Below are positions 43,438-55,571 of a stretch of DNA of 64,000 bases, piece by piece; position 1 is the stretch's first letter; every line of letters begins with the position of its first letter. Source of the stretch: Corynespora cassiicola (taxonomy: Eukaryota; Ascomycota; Dothideomycetes; Pleosporales; Corynesporascaceae); NCBI GenBank assembly GCA_022059125.1, contig JAEUWY010000020.1, positions 930,001-994,000 of the forward strand, given 5' to 3'. Made by a program: the position numbers and the translations under genes. A model generated the notes under the pieces. The model did not search any database, was not told the origin of the DNA, and saw nothing but the letters and a program-made list of their open reading frames with translations.

Positions 43438-46400
43438 GATGGCAACAGAGACAAGGACAATTGGGGGGAGCGGTGATGGGTCTTGGAGGGGGGGCTAGTG
43501 GGCAGGTCCTGGGTTGGGACGGCGATCCTCTTTATGGGCGATGTGTAGCGAGAGTATATCTGCCTTGACCAGCAACAGACAGACGGTGGGCGTAGGAGGC
43601 GTTGGGCGAATTGGGTTTGGCCGGGGGCGCGATAGGCGGGTGGGTGAGGTGCGTCGTGACCAGCTCCCACTTTGGCAAATCGGATCGTGGGGCCACAAGG
43701 GCAGATGCAGAGCGTCCTTGTGCGTCAAGGTGCGTCTGGGGAAATATTGGCACAGGCGTTCGCGACCAGAGTGGGCGGGTTAATCTGGAAGACGCAAGGG
43801 CAGGACCGCAGCGCAGCTGACCTGGGCAGAGAGGGAGAAGACTTGGAAAAATGGGCAGTGTGTAGCAATGGATCCTCCACCAGGGTAGATATTGGGGCGC
43901 CGGGCGGGAGGAGCGTGCGGCTGGGTCGCGACGGCGAAAGAGGGGAGACGAAGAGAAATATAGAGGGCAAAAAGAGCGACTGTGGGTGGGTTGTGGATAG
44001 AGAGCGAAAGACAGGACGGCCTGGACGCGTGGAGGGTTAAGAAAGGGAGCGGGCAGAGGGCGCGGTGGAGTTTGATTGTGCCAGGCCGTCAGGACGCAAT
44101 GCGGAAGGATGCGCAGGGGAGGGCGCCCCGGCGATGCCCCAGGACGGCGTGCATGGCGGCCACTGATTGGGGCAGCACACGGGCACTGAAACGGCCCGGC
44201 CGCCGCCACCCAGGGCCACCGACGGCGCGCCAGCACGGCCAGCCAGCCGCCAGCCAGCAGCCCAGCAGCCGAGCACTGGTTTCACCCTGCTCCGAACAAC
44301 TCCCACCGCCGTGCGCTGCCCACCCTACTGCCCATCCACCCTACTGCCCACCCACTACCCTACCACCCAGCCCAGGCCATCCAGGCACGGCCGTCCGTTT
44401 ACTCAGCCCAGCGAACGCATGCCCGCCTATCCGCTCTTTGCCTGCGCAGCCTAGCCCTCGTGTTGGCCAAAAACAAAACGTCGGCCCAAGCCGGCGCAAT
44501 CACCACCGCCGTCGTCTCCAGCTGCGGTGCGCCTCAGGCCCGGCCAAACCCACCGCCGCCCGGTGCCTGGGACCCTGCTCCTGTTGCTCGACGCCTCGAC
44601 GCCCTGCTCCTCCCGCTTCGTCCGGCCTGGGGGCGCGCGGGGAGCGGAATCGCCCTCCAGCCTCATCAACACCATTCCGCCCTCATGGCCTGCCTGCGCC
44701 TTCGACCCCCATGTGCCGGGCCCTTAGCCGGGCATTATCGAGTCGCGACCGCGCCAGGGCGCTGAGCATAGACTTGAAACGGGCAAAAAGACACGCTTCA
44801 ATGCTGATCCGCGTCATCCACCCACGTGCGGCGCGCAATCGTTTGGTCGTCACGCATTGCTTCCTCTTCATGCCTTCTGTCCATTGACCTTGTCTGGCCC
44901 ATGGTGGCCCTCGTAGACGCCCAGGTTTTGGACATGCTCCTACGCCTGTCACCCCCATCGGTTTATGCTTCGCTTGGCCTTCTGTCACACCAGGGCCCAA
45001 CTTCCATCCACCTTCTCTGGCTAGGGCGCGACATGACCACTCATCCTGGCCCAGACAGTGGTTCCCAGACAGTCCCCGTCTGTCGTACAGTGCCGGCGCC
45101 TCTACCCAAGAGCCACTCGGAGCAGCCATCTGCTTCGCCGACGGGGGAATGCACGCGTACGCCCAAAGCCTCGAAACTTTCTTGTTTTGCCCACCGCAGT
45201 TGCCATGTACAACTGCCTAACTGCCTGTGCAAATCGGGAGTGCCTGAGACATGGCGTCTGCAGACGTACGTGTCTCTGATAGGAACCTTCCGAGCCCTTC
45301 CTCTAGGGAGCTCAACACCTCGCACCCTACCACCATGGCATGCCGTCCATTCCGCCCTCTTGCTCAGCATTTGTCAGGCAGGCACTGCCTCCATGACGCC
45401 ATGGGCATACCAAGACACCGCAGCTCGGTGGAGAGCCGAGGGGGAAGTCGTCGCTGCACGCGCAGGCATGCTGATAACAGACCCCAGCCTGCGCTGTAGA
45501 GGTGTCGCATCAACTCGCACGCCTTCCGTCCCTTGGTCGCAGATACAAAGCTCCGTCACTGCATCACGCCGCCACAAACTGACATGGCACCGCCCTGGCC
45601 CAGCAGATGGGCAAATCTCCACCTGCATCTGTTGCTCTGCATCTGTGTAATTGCGCTGCTGGGGGTCGGAGAATAGGCTTGTTCTGATTAGCCGGTACGA
45701 GGGCGCCCGCATGCACGCTGCAGCAGGTACCGGTGGGCCATTTACACAACCTCAGACAGGGCGCGCGAGAGAAGCTTGACAAGCTTGACCGCTCGAAGGT
45801 GTTTGTTGTTGTATCTGGCTGTGGCGTTCGGTACCACCCAACGTCATTCCTCTCCTTACTTCCCCCCTCACGTGCCGCCTACCAGGCCTACGCGCTGCCT
45901 TCTCCGCAGAAGGAAGGCTTGTACACGGCGCCGAGTGGATCGTGTGGATGCGCAGGCGGAGCGACTGCCAAATGGCAAGGCAAGCCGAGGGCCTCGATTC
46001 AGGTTCCGGCGGCGCCAACCAGGTGTCATTCGACGACTGACAGAACCGGCTGTTTCGAAGAGATTGACATGTCCTCCGCCCGAGCCCCACGGCCAGGGAA
46101 ACGAGCTCAACGCTCGGCGTTTCATGCGACGGGAGTCTTGGTGCGCGTACAAAAGAAAGGCATCTTGTCCGCCGAAGGATCCAGAACAGACTGTTTCTGC
46201 TACCGCTGTCGCTACCGCGTTCCGAGGCCGTGGAAGGCGAGGCGCACGTTTGGCTATCGATATGGGCAGAGTGGGAGGGAGGATACGGAGCGTGCAGGCA
46301 CAGCCATGGCCCAGGTCCGCTCCGGTCGTACCATCGCCTGAGTGCTCTCGCCTTCCCCTATGCGCCTGATTTCCGTGGTGATCGGTCGCATCCTGTTCCC

Positions 46401-48346
46401 CTCCCGTGCCCCCAAGATCTTGTCTCGTCGCATCTCATCTCGCAACAATAATAGATCTTGCTGAATTTGCTGTGAGATCGTCGCCTCTTCATCTCCTTTC
46501 TCGTGTCTACCATCTCGCTTGCCCGGCGAATGGCAGCCGGTGTGGCGTTTGTGGCGCCCGCAGCTCCCGCCAAAACCTTCCGACCCGCTCCTCCGCTCCT
46601 CCGATCGACGCTAGGCCATCGCAATCCAATCCTCCAGCCAGGCTATTGCTTCGCTTGCCCTGCCTGGCCTGTCGGGGACCGAGTTGGCTGGTCCTTTGTT
46701 GTGGAGGTTATTCCAACGTACAACCTCCGTTTTCCATCCGTGCCTGCAATCCCCAGTATACAGACTGCCAGCCTATCCGAACAGAAATGTAGGCATTTCA
46801 CATTTAGTGCCCTCTATTAAGATTACACGCGTAGCAGCAGCCGCCGTCCCGCTAGCGGTTTCAACACCGCAACACTTCCCAAAGCGGCAAGCCAGCCTCG
46901 CGTAGCCTATGCGGGCCAGCAAAACGGCCATAGGGCTGGCCCGTAGCCTTTCCGCGGCCCTCGCCGCATGGACGCCGTTGGGATCAAAGGCACCGTACGA
47001 GCCAGCCACCCTTCGTCATCGAGTGCCTTCTGCTCAAACATGTTGCGTCTCGCAAGGGCCCGGTGAGGCTAGCAATCCTGAGCGCAACCCATTGGCGCCG
47101 ACGACCTGGCTGGGATACGCCCTCGCGCATTCCTGTCATGCACGTGGGCGTCCATGGCGCTGCGAAAGCTTATCCTGCGTTCCGGAGGGTGCAACCTCCT
47201 TACCTGGCCCTCCACCCGCCTCATTGGTGGAGGAAATCGACGTCGACAAACTCCAAACCGCCTTGCGTTGAAGCGCTGGCCAGCGAATCCAAAGGGTTGG
47301 AGTTGCCGCGCGGCGTCGAGTTTGGGGAGGCGAGTCGAGTCGGCCAGCGCTGCGGATGACTGAGTGCGGCGCGCTTACTAGTTTCCGCACACGCCGTGGG
47401 CGAGTCGTGCCGACCAAAGCATGGAGCGGTTTTGGGAAGGGCGAAACGATGGGGTCGTGAGGAGCCTAGGTACTGCTGGCTTTCTGGTCCTTGCTTTTTG
47501 GAGGCTCTGTCGTGGGTGCGAAGGGGGTGCCTGGCAAGAAAGGGGGGAACAAGAACAGACATCTGGCCATGCGTGCATGCTGATATTAAACAGGTAGGCA
47601 AGGTTTTCTTTCGAATCCTGTTTGGTCTTTGGTTTGCTTGCACCTGTTTAAGGGTGTACCCTGTGTCCAGCCGTGTTCCATGACGGCTGTCCCAGGTGTT
47701 ACCATCGCACCTATTGCTTTTTCAATACTTTCCATGCATTTTTCATGACTCCTAAGCCTTGACAAGAGTGGATCTTGCCTTGCTCGTGGTTTTTCTGATT
47801 TTCTCTGTTCAAGAAGGCAATGGCAAAGCCTCCATCTCGTTCCTTTTCATCCCATTTCGTCCAAGTTCAGTGATGCGTTTCTCTCCCCAAACATTTCCTT
47901 GAACGTTTTCCACAAGTCTCTTGCTCAAATTACCATGTGAAATCTCGAACAGAGCAGGCTGCTTCTAGTTGTGATTCACTCACGCTCCCTTACCGTACTC
48001 TCAACTTCGCCTTCAATGGCCTAAGCTCACCGGCGCAAGAGATGACCAAACCTGGCATTTCCGATGATCCTCTTCATCACTACCATTACTACACATCGTG
48101 TTGATTTGCCCGTCGCATGCATAGATCCAGATAGCTATAGCTTCACGGAAAAGTCTCCTGCCTGATAGGGATAGCTAGCTTTCCCGACGGAGACCGGAAA
48201 ACTCTACCAGACAGCATCGACTTCACTGCAATGTAGTTGGACGAGCCAGCAAAATGAGAGAATATAAAACGTCCCTGTAGGCCCTCCAATTGTGCATCAA
48301 CCAAGTGTGCCAGGCCAACTTCCTCCAAACCTCCCGTCCAACCACC
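43438..48346. other. Large gene-free, GC-rich region (4.9 kb)
   Basis: Between the divergently oriented ferric reductase and aminotransferase genes. Many open frames of 60-300 codons occur on both strands because of the GC content, but none shows a domain, signal peptide or plausible intron. 44.2-44.5 kb is Pro/Cys-codon-like low complexity with short repeats (CCACCCTACTGCCCA at ~44.32-44.36 kb). 47.6-48.3 kb is ordinary promoter-like sequence. A long non-coding transcript or unrecognised orphan gene cannot be excluded. Confidence 0.4.
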
Positions 48347-49687
48347 ATGACCACCCTCGACGAGCCCACCTTCTGGGCCACGGCCTCCAAACACCTAATC
48401 CACACCGGCGTCCCCCCCTCCCCCTACATAATCACCAAAGCCCTCGGCACCCGCCTCTACACCTCGACCAACCAACAAATCCTCGACTTCACCTCGGGCC
48501 AAATGAGCTCGCTGCTCGGGCACTCGCACCCGGACATCGTCGCCGTGGTCCAGCACCACGTCGCCCACCTCGACCACCTCCTCAGCAACATGCTCACCCC
48601 ACCCGTCATCTCCCTCGCCGCCCGCCTCGCCTCCCACCTCCCGGCCCCCCTCTCCAAATCCTTCTTCCTAAACACCGGCTCTGAGACCACCGAGGCCGCG
48701 CTCAAGATGGCGAAGCTGTACACGGGCCGCTTCGAAGTCGTCGCCTTCTCCGCCTCGTACCACGGCCTCACGTCCGGCGCCGGCTCCGCGACCTACTCTG
48801 CGGGACGCAGGAACGCGGGGCCGGGTATGCCGGGCCAGCTCGCGTTCCCCGCACCGTACGCGTACCGCAGCCCATTCCGCGCCGCGGACGGGAGCTACGA
48901 CTGGGAAGCCGAGCTCGAGTTCGGGTGGGCGATGATAGATCGGCAGTCGGTGGGGAGTCTCGCGGCCTTCATCATGGAGCCCATTCTCAGCACGGGCGGG
49001 ATCCTCGTCCCGCCGCCTGGATACCTGGCGCGCATGGTGGCCGAGTGTCGGAAGCGCGGGATGCTGGTCGTCATGGACGAGGCGCAGACGGGGGTTGGAC
49101 GCACGGGGGACATGTTTGCGTTTCAGGGCGAGGGCGAGGGCGTGGTGCCGGATATATTGTGTCTGAGCAAGACGCTGGGGTGTGGGTTGCCGCTCGCGAG
49201 TGTGAGTACGAGCCCGGAGATTGAGAGGGGGTGTAGGGAGGCGGGGTTTTTGTGGTTGACGACGCATTTGAACGACCCGCTCACGGCGGCGGTGGGGGAT
49301 AAAGTGTTGGAGATTGTGGAGAGGGAGGATGTGTGTGGGAGAGCTAGGGAGAGGGGGGAGCAGCTTAGGGAGGGGTTGGTCAGGTTGCAAGAGAAGTATT
49401 GGTGTATTGGGGATGTGAGGGGGAGGGGGTTGTTGCAGGGGATTGAGATCGTTGCGGATGCGGCGACCAAGGCTCCTGGGTCGGAGCTGGGGCAGGCGGT
49501 GTCTGACAGGGCTATGGAGAAGGGCTTGTCGTGCAATGTCGTCAACTTGCCTGGCATGGGCGGAGTCTTCAGACTGGCGCCACCGGTCACCGTGTCAGCA
49601 GAGGAGATTGAGGAGGGTTTGAGTATTCTGGATGAAGCGTTTGGTCATGTGCTCGAGGCTCGCGGATGGAGGGACGGGCCTCCTTGA
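48347..49687 (+). CDS. Class III aminotransferase, 2,2-dialkylglycine decarboxylase-like
   Basis: A single exon of 446 aa starts at ATG 48347 (ACCACCATGACC). It is a PLP-dependent fold-type I enzyme. The PLP lysine is K275 in LCLSKTLGCGLPLA, the cofactor-binding Asp D244 lies in VVMDEAQTGVGRTG, and the phosphate-binding turn is NTGSETTEAALKMAK. FTSGQMSSLLGHSHPDIV near the N-terminus and the LSKTLG.GLPL context resemble bacterial 2,2-dialkylglycine decarboxylase, which decarboxylates and transaminates alpha,alpha-dialkyl amino acids (e.g. 2-aminoisobutyrate); fungi make such residues in peptaibols. Assignment within class III is inference; omega-amino acid aminotransferase is the alternative. 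No intron, and a C-rich to G-rich change along the coding strand. Confidence 0.88.
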   Translation: MTTLDEPTFWATASKHLIHTGVPPSPYIITKALGTRLYTSTNQQILDFTSGQMSSLLGHSHPDIVAVVQHHVAHLDHLLSNMLTPPVISLAARLASHLPAPLSKSFFLNTGSETTEAALKMAKLYTGRFEVVAFSASYHGLTSGAGSATYSAGRRNAGPGMPGQLAFPAPYAYRSPFRAADGSYDWEAELEFGWAMIDRQSVGSLAAFIMEPILSTGGILVPPPGYLARMVAECRKRGMLVVMDEAQTGVGRTGDMFAFQGEGEGVVPDILCLSKTLGCGLPLASVSTSPEIERGCREAGFLWLTTHLNDPLTAAVGDKVLEIVEREDVCGRARERGEQLREGLVRLQEKYWCIGDVRGRGLLQGIEIVADAATKAPGSELGQAVSDRAMEKGLSCNVVNLPGMGGVFRLAPPVTVSAEEIEEGLSILDEAFGHVLEARGWRDGPP

Positions 49688-50164
49688 TTGTAGCGAGTAT
49701 ACGGTTTCTGTTTCTTTTATTTGACAGTAGAGGGTGTCGGTATCAATGATAAAGTAACACTCCCGAAAACTAGAGACATCCTTGACAGGTTTTATGAAAG
49801 TCAAAAGCCACCGAAGGCAGCAAAAAGCACTGATATCAACTGTTATATCCGATTCCTCGCCCAGTATCTGCGTTGCATGGCCACTGTGGCTTCTCCTTAC
49901 CCCGCGCCCAAACGTGAATAGCCATCGTTGATGAAAGAAATAAACCTGGGTATTCAAAGCTGAAGGAACTCGTCGTACACTACCCTTTGCCATACGCCCA
50001 GGATAACTGTCCTTCAGTTAGAAAGGCGAGCGTTGGCGGGTAATGAAGCAGACTGTCCGACATTGATGAAAGAGAGAGATCCACATTGTTAGAAAGGAGC
50101 CTGGAAATCATAAAGGGAATCCGCGATGCCAGAAACCAGCACCAAAATCCAGTCGTCAAGCTGT
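49688..50164. other. Convergent 3' intergenic region
   Basis: Lies between the stops of the aminotransferase and the next minus-strand gene; nothing recognised. Confidence 0.6.
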
Positions 50165-50728
50165 TCACTTGCCTTCGCAGAAGCGAACCAACCTGGCCTT
50201 CATCTTCTTTGCAAGTGGACGCTTGTCGGTGCGCCTCACGCCCCCAGGACCCTCCTCCTCCTTCTCCTTGGCCTTGGCCCTGGCTCTAGCTTTCTTGCCC
50301 TTCTTCTTCTTACTGCCCTTGGCCTTTTCCTTGCCCTCCGACTTCTTCTTATCCTCAGCGGCGGTGGCGGTGGCGGCCTCCTGCTGCTTGTCATTCATGT
50401 TAGTGCCGTCGGAGCTGGAGGCGTCGGCAGGTCCAGCGGAGGGCGGGCGGGCTGCATCCATTACCTCGTCAGTCCACTCGTAATGGATGCCCATCCCACG
50501 TGGGGGGCCCCGCCCGACCTGGTGTGTTGGAGAGTCAGGAACACAGAGACCATGCATGAAGACGTTGATCATCCAGTCCATCTGCTTGCTGAGCTCCTGC
50601 ACGTCGACTTGAGGGGCATTGTAGGGGTCTTTGCCCTCGGCGATGAGGACCTCGTTGATTGAGTTGAGGACCTCTGCCTCACTGGGGGAGGAGGAGGAGG
50701 TGTTTTTGTTGGTGCTGCTGGAAGCCAT
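50165..50728 (-). CDS. Hypothetical Lys/Ala-rich protein (187 aa)
   Basis: A single ORF from ATG 50728. The Ser-rich N-terminus (MASSSTNKNTSSSSPSEAEV) leads into a short helical segment (INEVLIAEGKDPYNAP, LSKQMDWMINVFMHGLCVP) and then a long charged tail with poly-basic clusters (KGSKKKKGKKARARAKAK), ending in KKMKARLVRFCEGK. The basic clusters look like nuclear/nucleolar targeting or nucleic-acid contact (inference). No domain is recognised. ATG and composition are convincing; there is no intron. Confidence 0.6.
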   Translation of the reverse strand: MASSSTNKNTSSSSPSEAEVLNSINEVLIAEGKDPYNAPQVDVQELSKQMDWMINVFMHGLCVPDSPTHQVGRGPPRGMGIHYEWTDEVMDAARPPSAGPADASSSDGTNMNDKQQEAATATAAEDKKKSEGKEKAKGSKKKKGKKARARAKAKEKEEEGPGGVRRTDKRPLAKKMKARLVRFCEGK

Positions 50729-51205
50729 CGTGTTGGTGATGTTGGAGAAACAAGTTAGGGTGGTGTTGTGGCGTTGCAGAACTTCTCTTGGGCGGCGAAG
50801 AATTTATACTGCTGCTGGCTCAGGGAGTTAGAGACATTTTTTTGCAGTAAAGGCAAACTCGAAGCCAAAACAAAGGCTTATGTGGACGGAAGATTTCACA
50901 CTCTCGCTTGAAAATCACGGCGTTGGTGAAAGCTAGATTAAAATAGACATAGCTTGCACGAAATCAGTTACCAATGTTCGCCTTCAAGCTGTTTTCCACC
51001 CCCCTTGACTAGAAAAGTAGCATGTCTTTCTCTTCAAGCGCGAACCCATCTTGACCCAAACAAAATTTCGCCATTATTGACATTCAGACGCACCGAAGGA
51101 AAAAAGTCACCAACTGTTATGGAGGTGCAAAAGGTGGCTTAATTTTGAAAACGTCTCTACAGAAACGGCCTGACCACATAATGACAGCATCAGTCCGAAT
51201 ATGGC
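50729..51205. other. Intergenic region
   Basis: Divergent upstream region between the 50.2-50.7 kb gene and the small ORF at 51.2 kb. Nothing recognised. Confidence 0.5.
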
Positions 51206-51505
51206 ATGGCTCCAGACATCAATTTTGACAGCGACGCAGGTAAGGAAAATATGCTAAATCCAGGAAACTTGATTAAAGAGAAAGAAATTGTGCCCAGAGA
51301 CGTGCCCACGGATCTCAACGTCGGGCAGCCGGGAAAAAAGCAACAATGCCTCGACAAGCGGCTTCCTTCCTCTGAACTTCTCACTATCGGCCAACTCGGC
51401 GACTTCATGGAGGCTTCAACCTCATACCATAAGGGCAAGCAAGAAGGGTGGGACCGTGCGCAGCTCCTCACTATGATGGACCAGTACAAGCAGAAGAGGA
51501 GTTAG
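51206..51505 (+). CDS. Small hypothetical protein (99 aa)
   Basis: An ATG frame of 99 codons, MAPDINFDSDAGKENMLNPG... ending MMDQYKQKRS. It is hydrophilic with helical C-terminal half (LLTIGQLGDFMEAS, DRAQLLTMMDQY). No known domain, no signal peptide. It is isolated in a gene-poor stretch. The balanced composition favours a real orphan gene, but evidence is weak. Confidence 0.4.
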   Translation: MAPDINFDSDAGKENMLNPGNLIKEKEIVPRDVPTDLNVGQPGKKQQCLDKRLPSSELLTIGQLGDFMEASTSYHKGKQEGWDRAQLLTMMDQYKQKRS

Positions 51506-53174
51506 CTGGAGTCATATTCGCCCCTTTGTTGGTTACAAAGCGTTTGTTGTTGAAGGGGACAAGCAGACATCTCTGGACGTTACATCACGCTATGGGTTGC
51601 ACATGAGAAGCAGTCGAGCCATAAAGACTCCTCCCCTCTTGCTTGGGAATATGCCTTGGGATCGAAGCCAGTCAATAATGCACCAATGTAAGAATGAATA
51701 AGAGCCACACCCCTGTCTCCACTATTGCTGGCCACATAGACCCCGTTTTATGCTCCAAGTAGCAGCAACTGCAAACGCAGATCTGCCCCCATTGCCGTAC
51801 TACATTGACAGGAGTTTGCACTCCAGTTTCGTCTCTGCACCTACACACCTATCTCATTCTGCCAAACCAACTCGGGTTCCAGCCAGCAACTTGCAACCGT
51901 TTACCCTACCATTCCTTTTCGGCGCTATCCTTCTCTCTGCTAGATCTATACGGGGCGACTAGTCTCCGCGTCTACCACTTTGCATTTTCCTACCTCTTCG
52001 CCAAGAGCGCGACGACGAGTCCACTGGTATACATTATAGACTCGTGCGTGGCGCACCTGCAGGATGCAAGGCAGAGGCATGTCGAGATGGGGAAAAGGCT
52101 GGATGGGTGCGGATATGCTAACACAGGACCAGTGGTTCAGCGTACCGGACGTGGATGCCCACGGGTGACATGCTGATACGCCGACGCGTTGCTTTTTGTT
52201 GTGGGAAGGGCGAGCTCGATACGGCAAAGTAGCATAACGTCAAGATGAGTCCCGATTCACAATGGCGTAGGGAATCGGCACTAGGGTGAGTGGCGACGGA
52301 GGATGAGGCTGCAATCGATACATGGCCCAGGTGCTGAAATCATGGCGAGATGGCATCAAACGAAGGTGTGCATAGAGCTTGTAGCTTTTCGATGGCCGAT
52401 TCATTGTGCAATGCATGCAACCAACCGACGCGAGCCGTGATGTGCATGGGTGTGGAGCTTGGTCCCCAGAACCGTCTAGCCGTCCGACAATGGTTGAGAG
52501 CAGAACACGTCTTTGTCGTCCCGGAGCCGTGGTCAATAGGTAGCGAGCACAATAGGCTGACTGAAGCGTTTGCCGACGACGACGACGACGACGACGACGA
52601 CGCTCGAGCAGACGAAGGTGCGGGAGGGGTGACGATGGGGTGGTATAAGTCTCTTGCCCTCAGATGACGACGAGAGCGACGGCCATGCAGGGAAAGTGAG
52701 GCGGCGACGGTCGGAAGCGAGCAGAGGGCAAAGGAAGCTGGGGGATCTTTGGCGGGCCGCGCGCTAAGCCAGGCGGCCAGGCTGCCGACCGGCGCCTCGT
52801 CTCGGCGTGACGATAGAGCAGCCCAGCGACGGCTCCTCTCAGACCTCACCGATACTCGACTCCTGCACCCCCAGAGCCCTCTGCCTCGCCACTCCCGCTC
52901 CCGTCCCCTTCGCTTCTCAGCTATTGCTATCGCCCTGGGCCGCCGCAGCTCGCGCCCGGCTGGATGCCTTTCACGGCCACTGCGTCATCTGCTCCCGCCC
53001 GTCGCCGTTCTCGCGCCGCCGCTGTACCTGGTGCCCGCAGCTGCTGCCCTCGCTGCCTCACCGGCTGACCTGAGTCACCCTCCCCCCCAGGCTGCACCTC
53101 CATAAATACACTCCTGAGACGCCTCCGAGGAGCTGCACCCGCCCACGAGCTGCTCTGCCTTGGACTCGTCCGCC
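51506..53174. other. Intergenic region with a GAC microsatellite
   Basis: 1.7 kb without a supported gene. From about 52.7 kb the sequence becomes C-rich and is probably promoter and 5' UTR of the CTL-like transporter. Confidence 0.5.
52575..52601. repeat. (GAC)9 microsatellite
   Basis: Nine perfect GAC units. Confidence 0.95.
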
Positions 53175-55571
53175 ATGTTTTCCGAGTGTAAGCCACCCCG
53201 GCCGCCCTTATCCCGCACATGTGACAGCACCCGCGCCTCTGTCTGAGACGCCCTGCCCTCTCTCGCGTGACTGACCAGCGTGCTGCCCTCAGATGCCTCC
53301 AAGTTCCTCTCGCAGTCGCAGTCGCGGCTTTCTCTAGGCCAGCCCGACACGCCTTTCCGCTCCCCTTCAGACCGCCAGCGCCCGCCCTCACGCACCCGAG
53401 CCTCGCAGGCCTACCTCTCGCGACGCAACATGCCGAACCCCTACAGCTCCCAGGCCATGTCGCGCTTTGCTTTTGCATCGCGCACCTCCAACGCCCCGGC
53501 CCCGCTCTTCTACTCCGCCACCGACGACTTCCGGGAAGAGGACGACCATGAGGAGCACGACCGCGAAATGGCCGATCACTACGCCCTGCAGCGCTCGCGG
53601 CGACAGTTTGGTGGGAGCCACCTCTCCGAGTCGTCCGAGGTCGAAGATGACATGGTGCAAAAGTCCGATCACACGATAGACGGAGGAAATGTTGAGAACG
53701 ATGCGCCCGGCTACGGCCTGGGGCGGGGCATCAAGAGCTCATGGAACGGAGATAAGCCCAACAATGCGCGAGGGCGATCGACCACCATCGCCCGAGACGA
53801 CTATGAAGAGAGGGACGAGAGCGTACCACTGTCCTCGTCCAGCAGCCCAAGCAGCAAGGGAAAGGATAGGCTCGTCGATGTTGAGCTGGCATCCACGGTG
53901 CGGGGCAGCATGGAAGAGCTAGATAGAAATGAGTTCCTCGCCGACAATGATACCGACGACCGCCCGGCATCGTTTCAACAATTTCGCGATTTTCCAAAAC
54001 GAAAACGGCCCAGGAGCCCTCTGCGAACGACTCTGCCCATACCTCAAGAGACTGACGAAGATACCTTCCTGAGAGAGCCGCACCCGATGAGCCCCGATGT
54101 CGAGGAGGTACCACAGGGAGCAGCTGTTGATCCCGTGTCTCCACCACGACACAACTTTTTCTGGGCCGAGCTGTTTGTCATTGTCCAGTGCGGTATTCTC
54201 GGCGTCTTCATCATATCACTGCTACAGGATTCGCCCCCGGACAAGAAGAAGCCGCTCGGGGATACCGTTTATACGGTTCTGCACTCCTCGTTTCACCTCA
54301 TAGGAGTATATTCACTTGTTTCTATACTTGTAGGACTCTTGTGGCTTTCGTTACTGAGATCCTTTGCACGGCCACTGATCATGATCATCCTTGTCGCCGT
54401 GCCCGTCATATCCTTTTCCTTCTTCCTATATCCCTTCATTTCCAGCTTCAAAGGGCACTGGGGCGGCAATAGTCTTCAAGACAAAGTGATGCGTTGGTTT
54501 TCATTTGCGCCTCTGTCCTTTTCCGTGTTCTGGGTATACTCGGTCTGGAAAGGACGCCACTCATTGGACAAGGCCGCAGGCATGTTGGAGTTTTCGGGCG
54601 ATATTCTCCGAGCGCAATATCCCCTGCTTCTGGTCGGCGTGGCTACCTTGTCGGCTGTGGTGCTTTGGTCTTGGCTCTGGATGCTCATGTTCGCTCACCT
54701 CTTCCTGGGCGGCCATTTCACAGGAAAATCTGGTTGGGTCATCGATTTGGGCACGTGGTGGCTCGGAGTGGCCTTCTTCCTGGATTATTTCTGGACACTG
54801 AGCGTCATTTCTGGAGTCCAGCGTGCTACTACCGCGGCGACTGTCTCCCAGTGGTATTTCCATCGCAACAGCGTACCAGCAGCTCCAGCTCGGACGGTTG
54901 TGCAGGCTTCACTTCAACACGCCACCTACACAATGGCCGGGACCATTTGTCTTTCTACCTTGCTTACCCTGCTGGTTCGGCTTCCGCTCATTGTCCTTCC
55001 TCGACGGATCGCGGGTCTTATCAGCATGTGCGCATACTCTCTCGTCCCAACCCCCATCGCGGCCCTGACCAACCCGCTCACCCTGACCTATGCCTCGATC
55101 CATGGCGTTCCACTTACAACTGCCGCACGCAGCATGTCTACCATGACGTTCATCTCGCCAAACTCGCCTACCACGACCCTTGGGCCGCGTTCCTTCTCCC
55201 CTCGTCACGGACGGCCATCCATCATGTCATACCGGCTTGCAAAGCTTCTGCTGCACGCAATTCGCTATGTCATCACAATTGCACTCTTCTTCGGCGGATG
55301 GGTTTCAACAGCCCGGATGCTCAAAATCGGAACTGGCAGCGTGCCGTACACGGGAAGTCTTTACGCTTACGTCGTGGGCTTGGTCAGCGCGGCAATTGGA
55401 TGGGGAGCTCTGGGGGCCATGGAGGGAGTGTTGCTGGGTATCCTTGACGCGGTCCTCGTCTGTTACGGCAGCGAAGTCGGCCCAGACGGCAATGGCGACG
55501 CAAGATACTGCGTTGATGCGAATAGGTTGTTTGGAAATGAGATTACTGGGCGCGGACGTTACGAGGCGTAA
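53175..55571 (+). CDS. CTL/SLC44-like (Pns1-type) membrane transporter
   Basis: A 13-nt first exon (53175-53187, encoding MFSE plus one base), a 105-bp intron (GTAAGC..CCTCAG) and a large exon (53293-55571) give 763 aa. The N-terminal ~290 residues are disordered and rich in Ser/Arg/Asp, with acidic and RRRx stretches suited to phosphorylation. About ten to eleven hydrophobic segments follow (from FFWAELFVIVQCGILGVF on), with the family-like section VQRATTAATVSQWYFHR in the middle and GAMEGVLLGILDAVLVCY near the end. The combination (SVxxGTVAxWYF-like motif, late DAVxVCYxxD-like motif) matches the choline-transporter-like family. The substrate is uncertain: animal CTL1 moves choline, while yeast Pns1 does not have a proven choline role. 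The first exon choice is supported by clean splice sites and reading phase. Confidence 0.85.

Noticed and set aside
42619..43476. 285-codon plus-strand frame
   Set aside because: Antisense to the ferric reductase first exon; composition mirrors its codons.
43532..46369. Numerous 100-300 codon frames on both strands
   Set aside because: GC-rich sequence produces long open frames by chance; none has a domain, good start context, signal peptide or intron structure.
48395..49590. Minus-strand frames of 80-240 codons
   Set aside because: Antisense shadows of the aminotransferase gene.
51750..52176. Plus-strand frames of 70-123 codons
   Set aside because: Overlapping in several frames with no start context or domain; no consistent splice structure.
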